Shown here: positions 26,000 through 39,400 of the stretch, piece by piece
Numbering within the stretch: position 1 is the first letter of the stretch
Layout of the letters: each line of letters starts with the position of its first letter
Origin: Plectrocnemia conspersa
Lineage: Eukaryota; Arthropoda; Insecta; Trichoptera; Polycentropodidae
Direction of reading: 5' to 3'
Assembly (NCBI GenBank): GCA_009617715.1
Contig: VTFK01000002.1
Span: 1,364,001-1,428,000, forward strand
DNA length: 64,000 nt
Position numbers and translations under genes: made by a program
The notes under the pieces: model-generated
The model's database searches: none
Told to the model about the DNA's origin: nothing
Seen by the model: the letters and a program-made list of their open reading frames with translations, nothing else

Positions 26000-26913
26000 A
26001 ATATAAATATTCGTGAACCACTATAAAACCTTTACATTTCAATATAAATATGTTTTCAATTTCATAAACGAAATATTTTTTTATTAGTTTATCAAGTAAT
26101 ACTAAATGTTCTTATATCTATTTTTTAAAATATAAATTTTATATGTGGCTTAGCAACGTATATTTTTTAATTTCTTTATGGTAGTGTTTCTATACATAAT
26201 TCGTTCCAAAGCTTAAAAATGTTCATATTAAAATGAATATTACGAAATACACGTATATTTTTCATTATTAAAATTTATAATAAAATAAATAAATTTATTA
26301 ATTATTTATATTAAAATCACTACTAGAACTTTAGCTAGGAACTTATTTGATACCACTTTTTTTGCCCCTTTTAAGGATTTGACAAAAATGTGACATTGCA
26401 TCGTCATTGAATAGATTCATGGCTCACTCTGGTGGTGAATTTTGCTAAAAACTAATGACTTTGTAATTATAATATAGTTAATGCGTTACAAGTAGCTTTT
26501 AAAAATTGATTATGACAAAAAGTATATGCTAGCAAAAAACACATATGTATATAAATTATATATAATACATTATTATGATAACAAAAAATTATACCGAAAA
26601 AATCTGGTGTCAAAATATAAAATATTATAATCAATCAAAAAAATATTATATGAATAAATGATGAATTTTATTGATCAAAAAATGTAATATAGCTGAAATA
26701 AGCGAAATATGTTTTAATGAAAAAATTCTAATACTCTTGTTTATGAATGACTTAATATGCTCTGCCATCAATTACCATAATTATTACTAATGCTTAATCG
26801 ATTCTTAATTAGGTTTCTTTGGCACGAAATATAAAGCTTTTACAATTCACTGAACACCCTTATACATCTTAATTTTGATAATAAACCTGATGAATTGTTT
26901 CGTTGCTTCACAG
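26000..26913. other. AT-rich stretch upstream of the receptor start exon
   Basis: No ORF or promoter-like motif is apparent. It ends in the splice acceptor at 26913, so it is probably the 3' part of a 5' UTR intron. Confidence 0.5.
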
Positions 26914-26953
26914 CTCCGAGGCGGTGATTAGTCATCGCTGAATTTCAACATAG
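26914..26953 (+). other. Octalpha2R: 5' UTR part of the receptor start exon
   Basis: A pyrimidine-rich acceptor (GTTTCGTTGCTTCACAG) ends at 26913, 40 nt before the ATG, and the intervening 40 nt contain the in-frame TAG. This implies an upstream non-coding exon. It is predicted only from the splice-site pattern. Confidence 0.5.
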
Positions 26954-27437
26954 ATGGATGCCACCAACTTCCCCAAGGATGTCGACCAAGGACGAAATAT
27001 CCTGACACCCTTCGACCTGTACTACAATCGCATATATTTAGAGTCTCTATCCGACAATCGAGATATAGAAGCGGAAAATCTCAACGTCAACGCTTGGGAC
27101 GGACTCGCCTACTTCAATGTCTACAATTCCACTTTGTCGCCCACCAAGAAACAGTTTGAGGACAACAGAACTTCGTTTTGGTCGAATACGAATTACAGCC
27201 AAGTGGACTTTGCTGACGACACGCCAAAGTCGTTGGAGTTCCATGAATTGAGTTTAGTGGGGTTGATATGCCTGCTGATCGTTGTGACAGTGATTGGGAA
27301 CACTTTGGTGATATTGGCTGTTTTGACCACAAGACGACTGAGGACAGTTACCAATTGTTTTGTGACAAGTTTGGCTGTGGCCGATTGGTTAGTTGGCATT
27401 TTCGTTATGCCTCCGGCTGTTGCTCTACATCTCATGG
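26954..27437 (+). CDS. Octalpha2R: Receptor coding exon A: N-terminus, TM1, TM2
   Basis: This exon encodes residues 1-161 plus one base of codon 162. The start is well fixed, because an in-frame TAG sits directly before the ATG (26951-26953) and the ORF is open from there. The donor is GTAAGA at 27438. The extracellular N-terminus is about 97 residues, acidic, carries three N-glycosylation sequons and shows no obvious signal peptide. TM1 runs about 99-123 and TM2 about 135-158. A second ATG four bases downstream, at 26958, is in another frame. Confidence 0.85.
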
Positions 27438-30400
27438 GTAAGAATTATTGCTTTATGTACCTATTCATATTGCCGTATTAGCATCTTACCTAGATGATTA
27501 TCTATTAATTTAAAAACAGATTCAGACGAAAGCCAGATTTATGTTCAACTTATTTTTATTTGAGAGTTTCTGGTTTTCATATGTAATATATAATATAATA
27601 TAGAGAAGTTTTCTTTTTGATATATTTTTAGTAAAAATAATATTAAAGAAAATTTATAAATATATGTATATATATATTAGCTCCTCAACCAAATCATATT
27701 TAATAAACTAATCATCCTTAATACTCTTCTTTAAAAACAGAAAAAAATTTAAGACCCTTCCACATTTTAAAATTAGCAATTACATTTTTCTCCGGAACCA
27801 TGGGCTACAAAAAAATAGAGAACGTCTTTCGGCGAAAGGTGAAACAAGACCCCTGATATTATATTTCGTTTTATACGTAACATTTGTATGTATGTATGTA
27901 CATAATATTGTCTAGAAAGGTATAGATATTATACGTGTTTTGTGTACAACTAAAAAGGGAAAAAGTGTTTATTCAGAATGAAATGTATTTACACATATGT
28001 ACATACATTGTAGCAAAAACGTAAAGCGGAAAAGGAAAAGTATTAAAGCAATGAATACAACCGCACACAGCGTGCAATTAGCCAAATTAGAGGAGTTTGG
28101 AAATTATATTTTTAATGTGTTCTCCGAGGGATTATGTAATGATTTATAACTCTGTCCGTATTAAGAGCTTTACATTGTTTAATATTTCGTTATAAAAAAT
28201 CAAAGATTAAAAATGTATGCGTCGTTTTTATATATAATTCATTTTAAAGCCACAATAAAACAGATTAAAAAAATATTTTTCTAGACAATAACAAAATTTA
28301 AACTCATTAGTAAGAATAACAAAATAATTAAAACATATATGGAACATGTTGTCCAACGGTCAATAATTACTAAAAGCATATCTCTTAAACTTTACATTTA
28401 CGACATAATATATCCATCATATCATATTTTTTTCACAAACATAAAAAAATATGTTTATAGAAATTAGAATAAGTAATTATTGATATAAGATGGATAAGCA
28501 TACCGATGTAAATGTTTTCATGAAACGATTGTCTGAATTTGTATTTTCTATATTTGTGTTCATTAGGATTTATTTTGTCAAGTTTGTGTTGTTAACGTAG
28601 AAATAGTATTCCGGAAGAATGATTTAAACAGTATTTCTTCACGTGTGAAAGATGCTGGGGTTGCCTCATTAAATGACACGGGGAGTTCTTGCTTTATAGT
28701 AAATAAGTTGTAAGTTTCAGATTTGCAAATACATCTTTGCGTTTTCTCTATTTGTATAATAGTCAATGTATTAGAATACCAAAATCTAATTGTTTTTTTA
28801 ATAATAATGATAGGGTATTATTATTTTAAATACTCATTCAGCTTTATAATTAATTTTGCTTCAAATCAGGCTACTGAATTAAAGATCGATAAAAAGTAAT
28901 TAAGATCAATGTTTGTATGAGTTCAAAGCAAATGGTAAAGTAGCGGAATCTTCATATCAAAATGTTATGAAACGAATTTTTTGGCCTTCCATAATAATAC
29001 TAAATTTTATTTATTTTTTATTTAGGAATATTAAACTTTTGATATAATGGCAATTTATGGGGGCCCGGTCAATTTAACATAAAACTTGTTCTTGAGAAAA
29101 AAAAAAATTTTAAATTTTTATTTAAATGCAAATTAACCTTCTGAACACTTTTTGCATACGACATTTTTCAGTAGGATTTGATTTCGCAAAGTTACGATAC
29201 TTTTAATTTTTACATTGGCCGCTATTTTGTAAAAACAAATATTTTTTTTTTCATACAGAATTTATAAGGGGTGCTCAGTAGTTCTATACGATACTAAAAA
29301 TTAAGTTTTAAATCTTTAAAACCAAACAATTAAGAGCGTTAACTCTTCTGCAAGTCTCAGAATCGCTGGTATGGGGGTCCGATCGAACTGATACATCGCT
29401 TGTTTTGAAGCAAAAAACTATTTTTTTTATCTTTTATTTATATTAAGTTTAGGCTTATAAACGTTTTATAATTCAATTTTGAAACGTTGATGCCAAATCA
29501 TACATATGAAATTTCTTAAGAAAATAAGAAATAAATTTTTGGCAAAATAACCAACGACAATTCCTAATTTTAATTCTTTTTTTTCCTTAAAAATTACATT
29601 TAGTTTTTTTAAAGTAGAATAGCAATTCAATTATAATATTTCAAAACATTTACGATGGCCAAATACATATTTTAATTTATATAAAAATTTATATTAAAAA
29701 TATATAAAAAAGCCCAGGACATTTTTTAAAAAGGAAAAAAACAACAATAATAATATTTTTAACAATAATATCCGCTGAAAAATTGTTCCACCTCCGTTCT
29801 TGACCTAAGCCGTCTTGATCGACGCCTGCTGACGAGTTTTCGGTCACAATTACGATTGATTGTCTCCCGGCAGTATATAAAAAGGAATATGTGATTTGTC
29901 TAAAATCATAAGTAAAAATGTTATGAAATGAATTTTTTAACCTTCCATAATAATACCAAATTTTATTTATTTTTTATTTAGGAATATTAAACTTTTGATA
30001 TAATGGCAATTTATGGGGACCCGGTCAATTTAACATAAAACTTGTTCTTGAGAGAAAAAAATCTTTTTTTAATTTTTTTTAAATGCAAATTAAGCTACTG
30101 AACACTTTTTGCATACGACATTTTTCAGTAGGATTTGATTTCGCAAAGTTACGATTCTTTTAATTTTTACATTGGCCGCTATTTTGTAAAAAAAAAAATT
30201 TTTTTTTTCATATTAAGGATGAATTTATAAGGGGTGCTCAGTAGTTCTATACGATACTAAAAATTAAGTTTTAAATCTTTAAAACCAAGCAATTAAGAGC
30301 GTTAACTCTTCTGCAAGTCTCAAAATCGCTCGTATGGGGGTCCGATTGAACTTATACATCGCTTGTTTTGAAGCAAAAAACTATTTTTTTATATTTTATT

Positions 30401-33400
30401 TATATGAAGTTTAGGCTTATAAACGTTTTATAATTTAATTTTAAAACGTTGATGCCAAAACATATATATGAAATTTCTTAAGAAAATAAGAAATAAATTT
30501 TTTGGCAAAATAACCAACGACAATTCTCTAATTTTAATTCTTTTTTTTCTTTAAAAATTACATTTAGCTTTCTTAAAGTAAAATAGATATTTAATTATAA
30601 TATTTCAAAACATTTATGATGGCCAAATGCATATTTTAATTTATATAAAAATTTATATTAAAAATATATAAGAAAAGCCTAGGACATTTTTTATAAAGAA
30701 AAAAACAACAATATTAATTTTTTTCAACAATATTATCAGCAAAATGCAGTATAATGTTTAAAAGATCTATCTTGCTTATTTCTTTAATTTCACTTTTATT
30801 TATTTTGTTGAATATTTATAAAATAATCTATTATTGAGCTGATGTAACTTAAACTTTGATTTTAATCTATTATAACTGTATTAATCAGTGAGATTTAAAA
30901 AATCGAGGTAAACATAATGTGTGATGATTGATTGAAACCTAAATTAATGGAATTTCAATTATTAAATAATCTTTAATTATGATCTCTCTGACACGAAAAA
31001 AAATTAAAAACACTTGAAATTCAAACCCAAGTTTTTCAGGTAAAAAGTCAGCGACTTATACCACTCGTAAACCGCGCTGGTTAATTAAGCTATATTAGTT
31101 TTATGTGGGATGCGATAATTATATTTATATAGCTAAAAATTATTTATATACTTTTAAAAAGAATTTATTTGAACTAACTTTTTATGTTCAAGACATAAAT
31201 GTAGCATTTTCTTAATAATGATGACGTGTAAATTGCTATTTAAGCATTAATATCTTAATAGCAATTGCCATTGCAGTAAGAGCTACATATTTAATTCTTA
31301 GAATATAAACATTCGTTTTCATCCATTTACTACAATGTACCTTTTTTTTCTTTTTAAACATATTTCTTAAGAATGCAAATTACGATCGAGAAATCCTTAT
31401 ACATACATTTTAACTTAGATTTTTAATTGAAGTGACTGAATTTTTAATTCAAACTACAACTTTATATAATGTAATTTTTTTTAAATTCCTTCACGTTAAA
31501 ATATTTTCCATTTTACGTGAAACTTAATATCCACCGGTGTTCGTCTTCATGAAACAAATTTTATTTCGTACGAATTCTCGCCTCTAGATGAAAAATAGTC
31601 TCACATAATTTGCGGTCCGGCAAGCGGAAACACCTTGAGCATATTAATTTTATTTATTTCCATTTCAGAAATTGTCCGAAAAGCTTCTGAACTTAACGAG
31701 CCCGAGATAATGACACGAACGTTAGAAAATTTTCAAAATTAAAATTGCTACACTATTAATAGTCACGACAAATTTTATTAACGCAAAAAATATTACCTTT
31801 TCTAAATTATAGTCTTAAGGAAATTTAAATATGCTTTCCAACTCTTCAAATAGTATATTATCTTCATTCGATAAGTAGATTTATGTAATATAATTTATAA
31901 CGGAACTTATAAACAGTTGTTAAAGTTTACTGGCTTATCTTATCTTTAAAATTGAATGTTGTAATAAATATGAATACGATTGAAAAGTTTCATTCGATTC
32001 GTATTTTAAAGTTTGTAACGGTTTTCCAGATACAAAGTTTATCAAGTTTGAAATTGTGAACTTGCTATGGTAATGCTATAAGTTTACCTTCACTATATTG
32101 TTCTGTATAAAGAATAAAATTAGGTTTATAAAATCATAATTTAAAGTTAATTATGATTTTTTAATTACGTTTGTTTCTAGCAAATCGTAATCAAGTTATA
32201 ATACTGATCTATTGGACGCTTTATACTAGACAGTATTGTACATGTTAAAAAAAATTAACAAAGAATTTGAACCATTTAAGGACTAAGTTTTTAAGGTTTA
32301 GTTAGTTTTACAAAACGCGTCGAATCATATTATGGTATCCTCTCATCTTTTGCAATAACTATGGTATTTTTATACTTTTATTTATATTCCTATACAAATC
32401 CTTAAATAAATGTTTTTTATGTACTTGTATTTTATGTTTATCGACGATAAGTTGTTAAAACTCACAAAAATATACATATGTCTAAATTATATAATGAAAT
32501 CTTGTTTATATTATATATTCTATAAACTTCTATAAAGAATGAAAATTATCTTATAAAGCTGAAGATTTAATTTTAATAAAGACTTTAGTTAATAAATTTT
32601 AAAGATAATTGTTAAATAAATATTTATGAAAGTGTGACACTTTTAAAATTTTAAAACATCCTCCAAGAAAGATACTAAAAATGTATCAGCTAAATATTTT
32701 TATAACCTTAAACTTTAAGGTTATAAAAATATTTAGAAATTACTTTAAGGCTTAAAGTAATTTCTAATTTTAATTTAAAGTAAATTCTGCCATTGTAGAT
32801 AACACATTTTGCTATCTTTGCTAATGTTATATCACACACGATGTATTGTTTTTGTATTATGCGATACATCACATACTAGTATGATTTTATTTTATTATAT
32901 TATATGAAACATCAATCAAAATAACAAACATCAGTCCATATTTATGTGTGTACATACTAAAATTGTCTCACAGCGTTTTGGATACGATGTTTGTGTAGTT
33001 AAAGGCAATCGAGAATAACAAAAACAAACTTAGAACAAAGACATCACGCCCTCTGTTTTCTGAAAACACACGCATCCACAGTTGTTATTTTCACCCGCGG
33101 ATTTTTGCAGAAAATGTGATCGGGGAAAATATTTCGCGGAAAAGTTTCCCCGATAACAAACTGCGGGTGAAAAATAAACATCTGTAATTTTGGAGTGAGG
33201 TTAAAGTTTTATTCGCGCAACCATAACGACAAAAGTTTGGCAATCTGTGTTTTTAATTAATGGCGAAATAGTAACAATACGGTTTATAGCAGTGAAAAAA
33301 TATTTAAAAAAAAGCGGGTTTGATATTACACAATCTACAGTTTATGATTAGTTACTTTTAGTAATAATATATTTTTAATAAGATGTAGCTTACTAAATGA

Positions 33401-36400
33401 TTATTATTTTATCAGCAACAATATTTGATTGTTATTATTATATTATATTAGTCAATATGGAATTAATTTGAGCTAATAAAAAGCGATGCTTTAATATATC
33501 AATAATAGTTAGCTATTTTATATAGCTAAAATACATATTTTTCTGACATTTGATTATTATATATAAATCCTGAAATTTGTTGCTGTTGATTTTATGAAAT
33601 TGCGCTACGTTATTTTGGAAATCGAATAATACTTTTAATTTAAGGGTTTATATATGTTTTTATTAAAATCATACTTTTCAGTTAGCAAATTTAATTATTA
33701 TTTTTTTTTATTATTTCGTAGTTACAATATATTTGATTTTTGTAATTTATAATACGATTTCCCTGCGGCCATTATTTTTTTGCATGAACGCTTTCAATCG
33801 CGATGTGGCGATCATCTTCAGTGTTTACATAAAAAAAATCGTTCACAAGTCGCTGAATTTATGTTGCTAACCTCGAAAATATTAGAAAAATAAATAAATA
33901 TATATCATTTTATATTTATTTTATATTTTTTCGGTAGACCTAATACAATATCCACTCAGCAGATTTTCTAGAGTTTTCGCACGCGACGCGCTTCAAGTGC
34001 TATCATTTTTTGCAAATACCTAATGCGCGATGACCCAAATATGATGTATCCCCAACAACTAATGATAAAAAGACGTCGAACGTTGATTAATGACATCCGA
34101 AAAAAAGTTTTTCCGCCACAAACGATCACGCACCGTCGTTCTCGGACACATTTTCGTGTCTGCCAGTAATAGACCTTTCCGACTGACAGGGAACCTGAAA
34201 CGTGCCGTAAAAAAGTATGCTCCCCCTTGCGAAATGACCGCAAAACGAAAATCCAAGTTGGAGAAACTCTTGCATATATAATATAATGGTGTGCGATAGA
34301 GAAATATCGGGTGATAATATATCAAAATTCGGGTTCAGATCTGTTTGCGTTGTATCTCGTTTCGGCTCCGTCGCCCACACATACTCCAGTTACAAAATGG
34401 TAGGCCAGGAAAGCTTAAAGACTGATATAAAGCTTATTTATTTATTTTTTTCCTTTTTGCCCTTACCCCTAGCGTGGGTTGTAAAGGTTAAGCTTGGTTT
34501 TTATAATATTTAATTGAATTTTCTACTAATGTTATTGCTCTTTTCAAATTTGAGACCAAATGAGTGTAACTTTGAAAACGAATAGGCACATTAAAAGTTA
34601 GTAACAGTTTATATTATAAGCATATACAAATATATAAATAAATATAAATACAGATATGAGCTGGTGAAGTTGAAATGGCAGGTCTTTGCTTGAGTGTCGA
34701 GTTGTATTATTATCGGTTGTGATTTCTATGGAGCAGCTGGAATCTGTCGTAGAGCGCATCTCGAGAACACTCTGGAGATGCTCTTGTGTAGATCTGAACT
34801 TTTGCATGACTCCGTGGAGTCTCTCTGACGTCACACCTCTGTGACTAAATGTCATATTTTATAATGCTGATTCAAGCCAGCTCTGACGAATCGCATATAA
34901 GAATATTTGTAAGCCAATTGCGTAGCTTCTTGAAATGTGTTAACGCTTTAAAAAAATGATTACAAATATTTGGTCACGAGATCTCTCTTTTATTGTTGTT
35001 AATATACTTATGTCCCCTCTTTTTTCGTTTGTTCGAAATGGTCGTTAAAATTACTATTATATTGTAACAAATTATGCAGGTGATTGAAATCCCACATTTC
35101 TCCCTGTTCTTCCATTTATATTTATTTAATTTTGTTATTGTTTCGGCATAGTTTTTTTCTATTCTGCGTTTTTCTTTGTACAGACATTTACTTCTCGCTT
35201 TTTTCTTTTGTGAATTTTTAGTTTGTTTTTAATCGTCATCATACCATTCTTGCTTATTTTATTTGCTCCAAGAACATCTTTGGTGCTCTCGTTGTGTGTT
35301 TTTAAGTCTTTCCAATATTTGTTAGTCTCGTTGGGGGATATTGTCTCTTAGTGGGTCAGTTTATTCTTTATTACTCTCTGATACTATAGCTTTACTTTGT
35401 TTTTCATTAACATGTTAGTTTGCCATACTGTGTTTTATTGATAATTTTTTTTGTTTTTAATAGTCCCTTTAACTAAGTAATCACTTCTATATACTCTAAC
35501 ATATTATATTGCTGTATTACTCTTCTCTTTAATGTCGGTAAATGCTGTATTGGATAAATCTATTGCAATCTAAAAATGTTCAAACTTGTTGCAATTAAGT
35601 GCTACTAATAACAATGTTATTAACTATTGCAATTTAACATAAGTGTTCCTAATTTTAACTAAGAGTTTCAGGAAGACTGTGATGTCCAGTTAATTCTTTA
35701 AAATCATCTTCGTGACTGATTTTACTATCTCTCAAAACTATGAGAACCACACGCTTAGGGCCCATACGCACTGTCGGCTAGCCGCCGGCGACTGTACTTT
35801 ATATGGTTTTAAATGGGTGCATAGCACGCAGGCGCCGAGTCGCCGGAGCGTCAGGCGCGATCCTGTGCAGGAGTGATGCACAGGCGACTTGCCTGTCGCG
35901 GCAACCTATAAAAGCATGGGTTTAGATGAGTGCATTCGCACGAGGAGCGACTTTCGAGGCGACTTATACATCATTCACACAAAATGGCCTCGACACAGAA
36001 AAGCTTATCGTAGAAATTGAATCCCGAATTGTTTACAATAATTTTATATGAATATTGAAAACGAAAAAAAAATATTGTAAAATAATATGTATAATTATAT
36101 TATATTATTTCTTGCTTCTCGATTTATTTAATGAATTTAGCATCTAAAAAATTGTGTGAGATATATATTTCATACGGAGAAATTGAATATTATATTGAAA
36201 TTAAAATAATATTTTTTTCTCTTTAAAATTAATATTGCAATTTCTTCGCGAATGTACTGCCCGACCTCGAGTCGCTCGGCTTAGCCGCCTAGCCTAGTTG
36301 CCTACGTTTTTGAGCCGGCGGCCGCTAGTTGCCGGCGGCTAGCCGGCAGTGCGTACATTTTATTAAGTTCTTCATATATATCTAAAAAAATATTTTGCGT

Positions 36401-39400
36401 CCTTCGCTGCATAAAACGCATAATTTTTGTAAAAATAAATATTCTGGTCTGTAAGTAGTATTTTTTTCTGTTACTTTTAAATTATTTGTTGTAAATGATC
36501 TTTAAATAAATAGAACACATATATAAAACAGTTAGACATCACTATACCTGATTAGTTTGAAAAGAAAACTCATGTTCATTTGTGGAAAAGAAATCAGAGA
36601 ATGTCATAATCCGTATTGTGTTCGACTGAAATTCCAAAGCAGTGAGAACATCATTACACATAATTAGTTTCAAAAGAAAACTCGTATTCATTTGTGTCCG
36701 TTGCCTTTTCAGTAATGAGGAAAAGTATATAATAAGGATCTGAATGGCGTAATCTGTAAGGTGCTCAAATGATAATTCAAAGCCGTGGGTTTACTTTAGC
36801 AACAGAATTTAATTATATTTATAATACACGTTTGTGTGTATATGTTTTACCTATTGTAATGCATTGGGCAAACGCTTATTGTATTATAACGGAATATACA
36901 CAATAATTTTAGGCCATCCACGAATTTTCTTGCCATACCCCATACATATGCATAGGAAAATTTCTCTAGAGAGAGGCATGTCACGTGACTGCTAGATCTA
37001 ACGGGCGTCTAGATATTGGATATCTAGTATACGTGTCAAAATATAGCAAATATACCATACAATATATACGACGGTCATTTGTTTACTGCAGGATATACTA
37101 TAGAGTTTGCAGGCCACCGGAATTAATAACGCGAGCAATGCGGGCATGGGTCAAAATTGTCTTATTGTAAAGTACAAAATCGATAACAGTACTTATATAA
37201 TATAGTAAAGTAATACATTTAAATGTATTTCATATGAATTCCTACATAAAACATAAAAACAAACATTTTTTGTGTACTTTAATTACGAAGATGGTTAAAA
37301 ACTCAGTTGAATATTAATAAACAGTACAATGTTAAAAGAATATAGTATTCAATTAATAGAACGCGATCGCGATTAACAGTAAGATAAAATATATGTATAT
37401 TCTAGTGTTATAAAGTTGTACCTCTGTAAGTTACATAATGAAGTGCTTCGGTGTTTTTTTATTCGTATTTTGACGAGTCTAACTTATATGAAGCAAAAGG
37501 AGTGGCTAAAGAAAAATCTTCTTATAAAACAAAGCCTCTTTGCGATGCTATTTTGCGACTTTCAAACAGTGCAGTTTTACATCAGTGAATATGTAAGCTA
37601 ACTATTTCAATAGTTATAACACGTATCTATAGATATGCTTTAATAATCTTTCGCAATTGTATTTAATTAACAACAAATGTATGCCTCTCTCGGTTTACGT
37701 TATCAATTTAATTTGTACGAAGTTTCTTGTAACAACTGTTCTCTGTCTATATATTATAGATACTATATATATCCTAAAACATTTTAGCAAGCATCGCCGT
37801 TTTTTTATTACGGTCGTTTTGTTTCGATCGTAGTTTGATTTTACATAAGAAAAAATTGGTCGCTCATGTGTAACAACCTTATATAACATTTTACGATAAT
37901 GTAAATATTTTTTATAAAGATAATTTTCATGTTATTGAACGATAAAATTGTTCACATTTTAGCTCCTGCTAAATATGTCTGACAGTCCGACTATTTTGCA
38001 TGAAACCGAATGCTTTTAAACGAAACTCCCAATTACATTGTCCAAATGAGAATTCCGTGACTTGACGGAATGCTACGAATCAACAAAGCCCGAAAACCAT
38101 TTTGCGGGTTTGTTTAGTTAATTTAAACAATTAGTGTGTTATACTTTCAAGGTTAAATAAGAAACATCAAACCGAAAAAGGGTTTGCCGTTTCATTTGAC
38201 TAATGGATTAATGTTTCTTATATGGTTAATAACAACTAAACATTCTAAACTTTTATTCAAATGAACACCGATCAATCATTTTTAATTGTACGACTTTACA
38301 ACATAAGTTTTCATACTTATTTTCTGATGCCAAAATGATTTATTACATATTTTTTTACAAATGGTATTTACCTAATAATATTAAATTAATCGAAATGTAA
38401 TAAATCTTATAAATAAATTTATTGGGTACTTACGAGTGTCAAATATTTATCCTTAGACCGGAGAAAGATACAAAAGTGCACATTTCATTATTCTTATAGA
38501 AATTATTATATGTTTTATGTTTAATTTACTCCTTAATTAATAAATCGAAAATTAACAGAGATTTAAATTTTATTGAATAATACAATACAATAAAAATATC
38601 CACGAACACTAAAAGGATATGTATTACAACTGTAACAGATTGTGATTAAAAATTGTTCATTGGACAATAATTTTCCAACGACCATTTTAAATTATTTTTT
38701 GTGTATTTTATTTGCGACGGGCAGTAAATTTATAGGTTGATAACTAAAAGGAAACGTAGGGCTCCGTCACCGGTTATTTTCTATAATGTTATCTACATGA
38801 TGGATGGATGGATGTAAATAACGTTTTTAATCTATATGAATTATTGTCGATGGCTGATTGGATGCTAGTTTATGAATGCGTTGATGTTCTCTTTCACAAC
38901 ATCATGTATGATATTATTTATGAATGTTTTTGTAAGTGAAAAAATATATTTTTAATTTAAAAATTAGAAATAAATAAAAAAAAAAACATTGCTTATAAAT
39001 ATTAAAAATTTGGTCACTCTCAAGAAAAAAACACTGTCTCAACACAAATAAATTTCGGCAATGAAATAATTCATTCTTAATCACTTAAGACATATCTAAA
39101 ACTTAATCACAACAATTTAAACTTTTATTTTAATATAGTATTTATATAAATAATGCAATTGTCTTAGTCATTGTTTCCTGACATATCGAATAAAAATTGT
39201 GTAATAATCTAGTCCAGATTATATTATTGGTAATGTTTGTAATTGGGGAAAAACTATTTTTAAGCAGTAACATTTAATTGTTATGATGATGAAAAATAAA
39301 AAATATTGTATGTGTACATAAAAGACTTCCATTCACAAAAATCGATATCATATATCAAACTAAAGGCATAGCTTCATTTCTAGCAATTATTCGATATATT

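Noticed and set aside
27047..27435. Three minus-strand ORFs over receptor exon A
   Set aside because: They are antisense shadows of the well-supported GPCR exon and have no motifs.
27885..27902. TGTA microsatellite
   Set aside because: About four units only, common in such DNA.
28578..28766. 62-codon minus-strand ORF (KQELPVSFNEATPASFTREE core)
   Set aside because: Smooth-looking peptide, but short, without splice signals or a known family.
28961..30745. Interpretation as LTRs of a small LTR element
   Set aside because: No TG/CA termini, primer-binding site, polypurine tract or internal coding. Target duplication not seen.
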